A stretch of DNA of 39,400 nt from Propionibacteriaceae bacterium. Its GTDB lineage: Bacteria > Actinomycetota > Actinomycetes > Propionibacteriales > Propionibacteriaceae. Made by a program: the position numbers and the translations under genes. Under the pieces are notes generated by a model that did no database searches, was not told where the DNA came from, and was given only the letters and a program-made list of their open reading frames with translations. Below, in pieces: positions 32,603 through 39,400 of this stretch. The DNA is taken from the NCBI GenBank assembly GCA_027492675.1, contig JAPUEI010000085.1, forward strand, positions 1 to 39,400. Reading direction: 5' to 3'. Every line of letters starts with the position of its first letter. The first letter of the stretch is position 1.

Positions 32603-33145
32603 TCAGTCGGCGCCGTTCACGACTACATCGGCGCGCGCCTCGGGGTTCTGCGTCGCCACGTAGGCGGCCTCCTGCGGCATCCAGTTGGTCGACCAGCACT
32701 CCCAGCGGGCGCCGCCCTCGCGCTCCTTGGCCCGCTCGATCCGTACGTCCTCGTCGACGGTCACCCAGACGCGGACATCCCAGGGCACGTCCACGGCGTT
32801 GTCGGTGACGTGCACGCCCTCGACGACCACTGGCGTGCGCGTCACGGTGAGCACCTCGCCGGGCTCCTGACTCGTCCAGTGCCAGCGCCGGTACGAGGCG
32901 TCGCCGGTCGCCAGCACCCGCTCGTACACCTCCGTCACGAACCTCTCGTGTTCCCACAGCGGCTGCCCCGGACGCGACATGTCGTCGCCATGCACCACAT
33001 CGCCACCCAACGCCGCCGCCAGCGTGTTGGCGAACGTCGTCTTGCCCGCGCAGCTCAGTCCGTCAACGCCGACGAACGCCGGCCGACCGGACGGCACACG
33101 CTCAGCGATGAGCAGGCGGATCTCTTCGATCGGGTCCACTGACAT
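32603..33145 (-). CDS. Uridine kinase-like P-loop protein
   Basis: The 180-aa protein shows GVDGLSCAGKTT as Walker A near 30-41, then HGDDMSRPGQP as the substrate-side Asp motif, and VVVEGVHVTDN as the Walker B-like strand, all as in uridine-kinase-like and related nucleoside kinases. The end, with RWECWSTNWMPQEAAYV, fits a small family common in actinobacteria. It probably phosphorylates a nucleoside or another small molecule. The ATG 33145 is chosen for MSVDPIEEIRLLI and because the longer reading has an odd composition. It is downstream of folC and may be cotranscribed, but a hairpin sits between. Confidence 0.7.
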   Translation of the reverse strand: MSVDPIEEIRLLIAERVPSGRPAFVGVDGLSCAGKTTFANTLAAALGGDVVHGDDMSRPGQPLWEHERFVTEVYERVLATGDASYRRWHWTSQEPGEVLTVTRTPVVVEGVHVTDNAVDVPWDVRVWVTVDEDVRIERAKEREGGARWECWSTNWMPQEAAYVATQNPEARADVVVNGAD

Positions 33146-33205
33146 GCCGCCATTATCGACGCCGGAGCCGCGGAACCAACCCGGTCTCGGTGAGTGGGGC
33201 GTCGA

Positions 33206-33259
33206 ATAGTGCGCTTCGTGCCGCGACACGCCGCCACGACCGCGCGTGTCGTGCACTAT
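33206..33259. repeat. Long imperfect inverted repeat between folC and the kinase gene
   Basis: ATAGTGC (33206-33212) pairs with GCACTAT (33253-33259) and CGACACGC (33224-33231) with GCGTGTCG (33244-33251); unpaired 11 nt on the left and 1 nt on the right join the two stems. It begins 28 bp past the folC stop (minus strand) and 61 bp before the next start. A terminator or a processing site is possible. Confidence 0.65.
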
Positions 33260-33286
33260 CCAGGGGGAGGGGTAGCCGGCGAGGGG

Positions 33287-34510
33287 TCAGCGGGCGAGGA
33301 GCAGGGGGCGTACGAGGGAGGCCAGGTACAGCGAGCCGGTCACGACGAGGACTCTCTCGGGGCGCTGCAGAAGCACCTCGAGGGCCTCGGCCACGGACCG
33401 TACGGGCTCGGCGTCGATCCCCAGCGCACGCGCTTGCTCGACGACCAGCTCGGCCGGGTACGACTGTTTAACCTTGTCACCGTCGCCGAGCAGGTACTCG
33501 GGCACGACCAGATGGCTGACCATCGGCGCGAGCACGGACAGCGTCGCGGGTAGCTTCGTGTCCGGCGCCTGCAACAGCGTGCCCAGCACGGCGACCGGGC
33601 CCAGCCCGTCGGCGCGCAGCGACTCGACCAGCCCGCCCATCTTCTGGGGGTTGTGCGCGCCGTCGAGGATCACCCGGCGACCGTCGATCACGAACTGCTC
33701 GTACCGCCCGGGCGGGGTGTACGCCTCGGCGTCGATCACCGGCACCTCGAACCCGGACCGTCGACCCAGCTCCGTCACCGCGCACCGAGCCAGCGCGAGG
33801 TTGCGCTCCTGATACCGAGCCCCCTCGGGCGGCGTCGCGACCACGACCCGACCGCCGACCTCGCGGGCCCGGTCGCGTACGACGTCCAGCACGACCTCGT
33901 CCTGGTCCACGACCACCACGGTGTTGCCCTCGCCGACGATGCCCGCCTTGTGGGTGGCGATGGCGTCGACGGAGTCGCCGAGCAGGTCAGTGTGGTCAAG
34001 CCCGACCGCCGACACCACGCACAGCTTGTCGGGGTGCTGGAGGGCGTTCGTCGCGTCGCGCGTGCCGCCGATGCCGACCTCGACGACCCCGTACTGGACC
34101 TTCTCCCGCGCGAACACCCACAGGGCCAGCCCGACGCCCAGCTCGAAGTACGTCAGCTCGCGGCCCAGCGACTCGGCGAGCGGGAGGAACTCGCGGACGT
34201 ACGCGACGAACTTCTCCTCAGCGAGTGGCAGCCCGCCGATCTGCACGCGCTCGTTCACCGCCACGACGTGCGGCGACACCGTGAGCCCGGTGCGGAACCC
34301 GGCCGACTCCAGCAGCGCGCGGATCAGGTACGCGGTCGACGTCTTCCCCGACGTGCCCGCGACGTGAACGAGTGAGTACGTACGTTCCGGGTTGCCGAGG
34401 TGATCGAGCAGCGCCCGCATCGTCTCGATGGCGACGTGACCGCGGCTGCGGCGTCCGGAGAAGTGGAGCAGCGCGTCCAGCGCGGAGTCGAGGTCGGTGA
34501 CGACGCGCAT
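33287..34510 (-). CDS. folC: FolC-like Mur-ligase-family protein (folylpolyglutamate/dihydrofolate synthase)
   Basis: The product is 407 aa. HVAGTSGKTSTA (residues 49-60) is the P-loop of Mur ligases, LTVSPHVVAVNERVQIGG and GGTRDATNALQHPD match FolC, and VILDGAHNPQ starts the C-terminal domain. FolC enzymes ligate glutamate to folates or dihydropteroate. Most FolC proteins have GTNGKG in the P-loop; GTSGKT here is closer to MurC-F, so it may be a divergent FolC or a related ligase. Length and domain order are normal. It is divergent from purU, another folate gene, with a 64-bp gap. Confidence 0.72.
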   Translation of the reverse strand: MRVVTDLDSALDALLHFSGRRSRGHVAIETMRALLDHLGNPERTYSLVHVAGTSGKTSTAYLIRALLESAGFRTGLTVSPHVVAVNERVQIGGLPLAEEKFVAYVREFLPLAESLGRELTYFELGVGLALWVFAREKVQYGVVEVGIGGTRDATNALQHPDKLCVVSAVGLDHTDLLGDSVDAIATHKAGIVGEGNTVVVVDQDEVVLDVVRDRAREVGGRVVVATPPEGARYQERNLALARCAVTELGRRSGFEVPVIDAEAYTPPGRYEQFVIDGRRVILDGAHNPQKMGGLVESLRADGLGPVAVLGTLLQAPDTKLPATLSVLAPMVSHLVVPEYLLGDGDKVKQSYPAELVVEQARALGIDAEPVRSVAEALEVLLQRPERVLVVTGSLYLASLVRPLLLAR

Positions 34511-34562
34511 CGATCCCCTCTCACTACGGCCTGGATGGCCGATACCCCCGGCGGCGCGGCGC

Positions 34563-34568
34563 TACCCT
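34563..34568 (+). promoter_or_regulatory. Candidate -10 element for leaderless purU mRNA
   Basis: TACCCT at 34563-34568 is followed 6 nt later by the GTG start (34575), with no Shine-Dalgarno. This spacing fits leaderless transcription, frequent in actinobacteria. No convincing -35 is seen. Confidence 0.35.
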
Positions 34569-34574
34569 ACCCCG

Positions 34575-35426
34575 GTGACTGCGACCGACCCGCACTGGGT
34601 GATCACGCTCCGCTGCGCCGACCGACCGGGCATCGTGCACGCCGTGAGCGGTGCCATTGTGGCCGCCGGCGGCAACATCACGGAGTCGATGCAGTTCTAC
34701 TCCGAGGAAACCGAGACGTTCTTCATGCGGATCCAGGTGGCCCTGGCCGACCGCGCGGACCTCGACGCCGAGCTCGACACCGTACGTACCCTTCTCGACG
34801 CACAGATCGAGATCGACGAGGTGGGCCGCCCGCTGCGCACCCTGGTGCTCGTCTCCAAGGCCGGTCACGTCCTCAACGACCTGCTGTTCCGCCACCGCAG
34901 CGGGGCGCTGCCGGTGGACATCCCCCTGATCCTGGGCAACCACGACGCCCTGCGCCCCTTGGCCGACTTCTACGGCATCGACTTCGAGCATCACGAGGTC
35001 ACCCGCGAGACGAAGGCGGCCTTCGAGGAGCGCGTACGGCAGGCGTGCGAGGAGTACGACATCGAGCTGGTCGTCCTGGCGCGGTACATGCAGATTCTGT
35101 CGCCCGGCCTGTGCGAGTACCTGACGGGTCGAGCGATCAACATCCACCACTCGTTCCTGCCCGGGTTCAAGGGCGCGAACCCGTACCGGCAGGCGCACGC
35201 GCGCGGCGTGAAGCTCATCGGCGCCACGGCCCACTTCGTCACCACCGAGCTCGACGAGGGCCCGATCATCGAGCAGAACGTGACGCGGGTGAGCCACTCG
35301 CGGTCGGTGAGCGAGCTCGTCGAGATCGGCCAGGACATCGAGTCCCGCACGCTCGTCAGCGCGGTCAAGCTGTTCGCCCAGCACCGAGTGCTGCTCGACG
35401 GCTCCCGTACGATCATCTTCGACTGA
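34575..35426 (+). CDS. purU: Formyltetrahydrofolate deformylase
   Basis: The 283-aa protein has an N-terminal ACT domain (WVITLRCADRPGIVHAVSG) and a C-terminal formyl-transferase fold. INIHHSFLPGFKGANPYRQA carries the catalytic Asn and His, and GATAHFVTTELDEGPIIEQ the catalytic Asp. The enzyme hydrolyses 10-formyl-THF to THF and formate and balances one-carbon units; the ACT domain senses amino acids such as glycine and methionine in some species. The GTG at 34575 is chosen since the ACT domain begins at once and an upstream in-frame ATG gives an unlike N terminus. It shares a divergent region with folC. Confidence 0.93.
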   Translation: MTATDPHWVITLRCADRPGIVHAVSGAIVAAGGNITESMQFYSEETETFFMRIQVALADRADLDAELDTVRTLLDAQIEIDEVGRPLRTLVLVSKAGHVLNDLLFRHRSGALPVDIPLILGNHDALRPLADFYGIDFEHHEVTRETKAAFEERVRQACEEYDIELVVLARYMQILSPGLCEYLTGRAINIHHSFLPGFKGANPYRQAHARGVKLIGATAHFVTTELDEGPIIEQNVTRVSHSRSVSELVEIGQDIESRTLVSAVKLFAQHRVLLDGSRTIIFD

Positions 35427-35464
35427 GCGGCCCCCAGCCTGCCGGGCTGCGGAACGGACGACGC

Positions 35465-36472
35465 ATGCCCTCCTCCCGCCGAGACCTGATCGCGCTGCTC
35501 GACCAGCAGGTGTCCGCGTGGCGTGCGCCCCTGACAGCCCCGCCTGTACGGGCGAGCGACGGGCTCGCCGCCGACTCCCCCATGGGTTGGCAAGGCGTGC
35601 CCTGGTACCGGCACGTCGGGGTCCGCATCCCCGCGTTCTCCGTGCTCGCCACGCTGTTGGTGGTGCTGGCCCAGGTGGTACGGATGGGGCTCGGTGCCCA
35701 CGGCTACCCGTGGTGGACGCCGATCCTCGTCGAGCTCGTGCCGATCGCCGTGGCGTACGGGCTCGTGGTCACGCTCCTCGAGGCTCGACGGCCTGGCATC
35801 GAGTACGCGCCCGCCCGCTGGCTCGGCCTGCCGTTCGGCCTCCTCGGCGGGGCCGTCGTGTGCCTCGTCGCCGCAGGCATCGTCTGGGCGATGGGCGGGA
35901 TCGTGTTCACGGGCACCAACCCCAACCCGCCGTGGCTGAGCCAGTTTGTGAGCCTCGGCGTCGTGGCCGGCATCGCCGAGGAGATCGCCTTGCGCGGCGT
36001 CCTGTTTCGCTACGTCGAGTCGCTGCTGGGCACCTGGGCGTCGGTCGCGATCAGCGCCGTGATCTTCGGCGCGCTGCATCTGTCCAACCCGCACGCCACG
36101 GTCGTCGGCGCCGTCGCCATCGCGTTGGAGGCCGGTCTGATGTTCGCCGTGCTGTACGCGCTGACACGGTCCCTGTGGGTGGTCGTCGGCGTCCACGCCG
36201 GCTGGAACCTCATGCAGGGTCTCGGGCTCGGCATCGTCGTGAGCGGCTCGTCCGACGTCGGGATGGGCTTCCTGGTCTCGCACCCCGCGGGCCCCGAGAT
36301 CATCAGCGGAGGCGAGTTCGGCATCGAGGCGAGCGCGGTCGCGGTGGGTGTCTGGCTCATCGTCGCCGCGTACCTGGGGTGGCGGCTGGTGCGCAGCGGC
36401 GGTGTCGTACGGCCGGTCTGGGTGCGCCATCGCACGCTGCCGGGCTCACCCGAGGTGACTCCCGGACAGTGA
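35465..36472 (+). CDS. CPBP-family intramembrane metalloprotease
   Basis: The product is 335 aa. The family core is clear: EEIALRGVLF (EExxxR) in a membrane helix, FGALHLSNP, then VVGVHAGWNLMQG (HxxxN), the residues forming the metal site of CAAX prenyl-protease-like proteins (PF02517). Around eight hydrophobic helices cover the protein after a charged N terminus. In bacteria these enzymes process prenylated or bacteriocin-related peptides or give immunity; the substrate here is unknown. It follows purU by 38 bp and may be transcribed with it. Convergent with the truncated ROK gene, 21 bp apart. Confidence 0.85.
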   Translation: MPSSRRDLIALLDQQVSAWRAPLTAPPVRASDGLAADSPMGWQGVPWYRHVGVRIPAFSVLATLLVVLAQVVRMGLGAHGYPWWTPILVELVPIAVAYGLVVTLLEARRPGIEYAPARWLGLPFGLLGGAVVCLVAAGIVWAMGGIVFTGTNPNPPWLSQFVSLGVVAGIAEEIALRGVLFRYVESLLGTWASVAISAVIFGALHLSNPHATVVGAVAIALEAGLMFAVLYALTRSLWVVVGVHAGWNLMQGLGLGIVVSGSSDVGMGFLVSHPAGPEIISGGEFGIEASAVAVGVWLIVAAYLGWRLVRSGGVVRPVWVRHRTLPGSPEVTPGQ

Positions 36473-36493
36473 GCGACTGAGGCGGCCGGAGCC

Positions 36494-37193
36494 CTAGAGC
36501 CCCTCGCGCAGCATCTGCCGCACACGGCGTCCCGATGACGAGACTCCGACTCGGTCGAAGGGCGAGGCGAACACCAGCGAGGCCGCGCCGCGCGCCCACG
36601 TGTCCTCGCCCCAGTTGCGCACGGTCACGGGGACCGTCCGGTCGCTGGGCAGGTGCGCCCTCAGGCTGCGGGTGACGCCCGGCTCCCAGAACTCCCACAC
36701 GTCCACGCCCTCCCCGGAGACGACCACGTCCTCGGGATCGAAGACATGGATGAGGGAGGCGAGCGCGTTCCCGAGTTGTTGCCCTGCCCAGTCGAACAGT
36801 TCCAGGGCGACGACATGGCCGGCCCTCGCGACGGCGTTCAGGTCGTCCTTGGTGCCGCCCTCGGGGAGGACCCCCAGCGCCACCGCACGGCGAGCGAGAG
36901 CGTTGTCGCCGATCAGCGTCTCCAGGCAGCCACGCAGTCCGCAGGCGCACGCCTCGCCGCCTGGCTCGACGAGGATGTGCCCGAGCTCGCCCGCGCCGCC
37001 GTGCGCGCCTCGATAGACGTGCCCGTCGAGGGTGAGGGCGCAGCCGATGCCGTAGCCGATGGTCACGAGGAGCCGGTCGTCGGCGGTCAGCCCGTCGTCG
37101 TACAGGCGGGCTGCGATGGCCAGGGCGTTCACGTCGTTCTCGACGAAGACCGGCAGGCCCGTGGCGTGCATGATCATCGACGAGAGCGGGATC
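36494..37193 (-). pseudogene. ROK-family regulator/kinase, 5'-truncated
   Basis: The open frame encodes the C-terminal part of a ROK protein. PVFVENDVNALAIAARL, GYGIGCALTLDG (nucleotide site) and the zinc motif GELGHILVEPGGEACACGLRGCLE are intact. A complete ROK repressor has an N-terminal HTH and the first half of the ASKHA fold (about 170 residues or more); here homology starts at about residue 1 of RIPLSSMIMHATGLPVF (37193) and then runs into GH31 sequence on the other strand. No start codon of the original gene remains; ATG 37177 is merely internal. The HTH is therefore gone and normal DNA binding is not expected. Confidence 0.75.
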
Positions 37194-38514
37194 CGGTGCG
37201 GTCGAGGCGATCGTGGCCCGGCATCGGGCCGACGACATCCCCATCGGAGCGGTCGTCATCGAGGCCTGGTCGGACGAACAGGGCTTCTCGACCTTCAACG
37301 ACGCCCAGTTCGTGCCTCACCTGGATGGCGCCCCGCACCAGGCGTCCGACTTCACCTATCCGCCGGATGCCCACTGGCCAGACCCGGCCGGAATGGTTCG
37401 CCGCCTGCACGAGGCCGGTATCCATGTGGTGCTGTGGACGATCCCGCTGCAGGCCGACGAGCCGGAGTTCGGCCCCGAACCGCACGCGGACGCGCGCCTC
37501 ATGGCGGAGCGCGGCTTCGCCGTGCGCGAGGACGACGGAAGCCCCTACCGGAACCGTGGCTGGTGGTTCCCCCAGGCCTTGATGCCTGACTTCACCGACC
37601 CGGACGCTCGCCAATGGTGGTTGGACAAGCGCCGATGGCTGGTCCGCGACCTCGGCATCGACGGCTTCAAGACCGACGGCGGTGAGCACGCCTGGGGCGC
37701 GAATCTGCGCTACGCGGACGGGTCCCGTGGTGACGAGGGCAACAACCGCTACCCGGTCCACTACGCCGAGGCCTTCGGCGACCTGCTCCGCTCCGAGGGG
37801 CGAGCGCCGGTGACGTTCTCCCGCGCCGGCTACACCGGGTCGCAGGCCCACGGGCTCATCTGGCCGGGCGACGAGAACTCGACCTGGGAGGCGTTCCGCC
37901 ATTCCCTGAACGCCGGCATCACGGCATCCGCCTGTGGCGTCGTGTACTGAGGCTGGGACATTGCCGGCTTCTCGGGGCCCGTCCCAGACGCGGAGCTGTA
38001 CCTCAGGGCGACCGCGGCATCGGCGTTCCTGCCCGTCATGCAGTACCACTCCGAGTTCAACCACCACCGCTTCCCGTCTCGCGACCGGACGCCCTGGAAT
38101 GTCGCCGAGCAGACGGGCTCCCCCGAGGTGGTCCCGCTGTTCCGCCGGTTCACCCTTCTTCGCCAGAGCCTCGCGCCGTACCTCGCCCAGAGCGCGAGGA
38201 CAGCGGTGACGACCGACCGACCGCTCCTCCGCGGCCTCTTCTTCGACTGGCCGGGCGACCAGAACGCGTGGGCCTTCCCCCATGAGTTCCTGTGCGGAGA
38301 CGATCTGCTCGTCCATCCCGTGACCGAGCCCGGCGCCGGGGACTGGACGACCTGGCTACCTGACGGCGACTGGGTCGACGCGTGGAGCGGCGAGACACTG
38401 CCCGGCGGGACGGCACACACGCGCGTCGTTGGACTGGACGTCATCCCGGTCTACTGCCGCGCTGCTGCCTGGCCAGGGCTCGCAGACCACTTCCGTCAGG
38501 CGGTCGCAGGCTAG
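37192..38514 (+). pseudogene. GH31 alpha-glycosidase, 5'-truncated with internal stop
   Basis: The sequence starts within the GH31 barrel: VEAIVARHRADDIPIGAVVIEAWSDE. The nucleophile region DGFKTDGGE and acid/base region WPGDENSTWEAF are present, and after the stop GWDIAGFSG follows, then the C-terminal domain to the TAG at 38512-38514. The N-terminal domain (usually about 200-250 residues) is missing. TGA at 37948-37950 stands where GH31 proteins have Trp (VVYWGWDIAGF), splitting the frame. GH31 enzymes cut alpha-xylosides or alpha-glucosides. An adjacent ROK remnant suggests a former regulator-enzyme pair. Almost surely inactive. Confidence 0.85.
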
Positions 38515-38620
38515 GGGTCAACGGGCGACAGAACCTCGACGACACGGAAAGCGCATCCCCCTGGGGGTATCGGCCCGCGCCCAGCAATCGCCGGTGTCTG
38601 ACGTCGTGCTTTTTTCGCAG

Positions 38621-38644
38621 AAGTACCCCGAGTATCGGGTACTT
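38621..38644. promoter_or_regulatory. Inverted repeat upstream of the DUF485-actP operon
   Basis: AAGTACCC (38621-38628) and GGGTACTT (38637-38644) are 8-bp perfect arms with an 8-nt centre, 60 bp before the DUF485 start. GAGTAT in the centre could serve as a -10, and T6 lies just upstream (38609-38615). A regulator of acetate uptake is a likely binder; none can be named. The stretch 38515-38620 has nothing else recognised. Confidence 0.5.
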
Positions 38645-38704
38645 GCGGTTACAGTCTGCGCCACCTGGTCGCTCGACGGAGAGCACCACGTGGAAGGAGT
38701 CCCC

Positions 38705-39118
38705 ATGGCGACCCAAGATCCGGTCTCGACCGGAGATCCTGAACGGCACCTCCCGGCCGATCACAACCCCCTGCCCGCCCTGGACGCAGACCAGCCCGCA
38801 GCCCTGAGCGCCTCGGCGTTCGAGGAGGTCCAGAGCTCGGCGGAGTTCATCGAGCTGCGTAGCCGGTTCCGCCGGTTCGCGTTCCCCATGACCGCGGCGT
38901 TCCTGATCTGGTACTTCGCCTACGTCCTGCTCTCCACCTACGCGGAGAGCTTCATGAACATTCGTGTCTTCGGGAACGTGAGCCTCGGCATCCTGCTCGG
39001 CTTGCTCCAGTTCGTCACGACCTTCCTCATCACGTGGCTCTACATCCGCCACGCCAACAAGAACCTCGACCCGATCGCGACCTCGCTGCGGAACAAGTTC
39101 GAAGGGAGCGCGAAGTGA
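38705..39118 (+). CDS. DUF485 membrane protein (YjcH-like)
   Basis: The 137-aa protein has a polar N-terminal tail of about 50 residues, then two transmembrane helices (FAFPMTAAFLIWYFAYVLLSTY, then NVSLGILLGLLQFVTTFLITWLY) ending in YIRHANKNLDPIA, the typical DUF485 pattern. In many bacteria this small protein is encoded just ahead of actP and cotranscribed. Here it overlaps actP by 4 bp (GTGA). AAGGAG precedes the ATG by about 6 nt. It probably assembles with or modulates the acetate transporter, but its role is not established. Confidence 0.9.
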   Translation: MATQDPVSTGDPERHLPADHNPLPALDADQPAALSASAFEEVQSSAEFIELRSRFRRFAFPMTAAFLIWYFAYVLLSTYAESFMNIRVFGNVSLGILLGLLQFVTTFLITWLYIRHANKNLDPIATSLRNKFEGSAK

Positions 39119-39400
39119 CTCTTCTCGAGACTCTGGGCACACCGTGGCTCAACATCGCGATCTTCGCGGTCTTCGTCATCATCACCCTGACGGTCGTCAT
39201 CCGGGTCTCCTCGGGCGGCCGCAAGGGTAAGGACTTCTACACCGGCGGCGGATCGTTCAGCGGGCGCCAGAACGGCATCGCCATCGCCGGCGACTATCTC
39301 TCGGCTGCCTCGTTCCTGGGTATCGCCGGAGCCGTCGCGTTCTACGGCTACGACGGCCTGCTGTACTCGATCGGCTTCCTCGTCGCCTGGCTCGTGGCTC
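39115..39400 (+). CDS. actP: Cation/acetate symporter ActP (partial, 3' end outside)
   Basis: The N-terminal 95 residues match ActP of the solute:sodium symporter family: DFYTGGGSFSGRQNGIAIAG, DYLSAASFLGIAGAVAFYGY and DGLLYSIGFLVAWLVA. It imports acetate and related short acids with a cation. The GTG start overlaps the DUF485 stop. The rest of the gene continues beyond the window. Confidence 0.9.
   Translation, partial: MTLLETLGTPWLNIAIFAVFVIITLTVVIRVSSGGRKGKDFYTGGGSFSGRQNGIAIAGDYLSAASFLGIAGAVAFYGYDGLLYSIGFLVAWLVA

Overview
The window is chromosomal DNA of a high-GC actinobacterium. Most genes use GC-rich codons, GTG starts are common, neighbouring genes often overlap by 4 bp (ATGA or GTGA), and there are lipobox lipoproteins of the LppX/LprG type. 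The genus cannot be fixed from sequence alone; a member of the Propionibacteriales is a guess. No rRNA, tRNA, CRISPR array, phage gene or transposase was recognised.

Layout. (1) 183-2302: a PadR-type regulator overlapping a 14-helix MFS drug exporter. (2) 2480-15274: a cell-surface glycan locus with several family 2 glycosyltransferases, a nucleotide-sugar cassette (C-methyltransferase, nucleotidyltransferase, PIG-L deacetylase, SDR epimerase, each overlapping the next by 4 bp), an RmlC-like 3,5-epimerase, a second methyltransferase-like protein that has lost its catalytic signature, a polytopic GT-C-like protein, a GT14 branching enzyme and a Wzx-type flippase. (3) 15330-19335: a visibly lower-GC insertion inside this locus, with a translationally coupled two-gene module (large STAND-like P-loop ATPase plus an unrecognised partner) and, head to head with it, a decayed HepT-like toxin gene. 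(4) 19410-22516: another family 2 glycosyltransferase and two tandem secreted GH16 enzymes. (5) 22515-22764: an array of about 22-bp units arranged as two opposed arms that fills the gap between two convergent stop codons; a small relative lies at 25487-25581. (6) 22768-30527: a phosphotransferase-fold kinase, a CNNM/CorC-type membrane protein, a large secreted GH13 amylase with three X25-type modules, and two lipoproteins. (7) 30641-36472: mainly housekeeping genes (icd, a PH-like protein, a uridine-kinase-like protein, a FolC-like ligase, purU, a CPBP membrane protease). (8) 36494-38514: a truncated ROK regulator and a truncated GH31 glycosidase, head to head, both without 5' ends; GH31 also has an internal stop. 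(9) 38705-39400: a DUF485 protein and the start of actP (acetate symporter).

How the genes work together. Regions 2 and 4 probably make, branch, export and remodel a cell-surface polysaccharide carrying a C-methylated or deoxy sugar. The insertion in region 3 looks like a conflict or defence cassette and is the best candidate here for an undescribed system. The opposed 21-22 bp arrays, both immediately after stop codons of secreted glycosidase genes, are the most striking unexplained non-coding structure.
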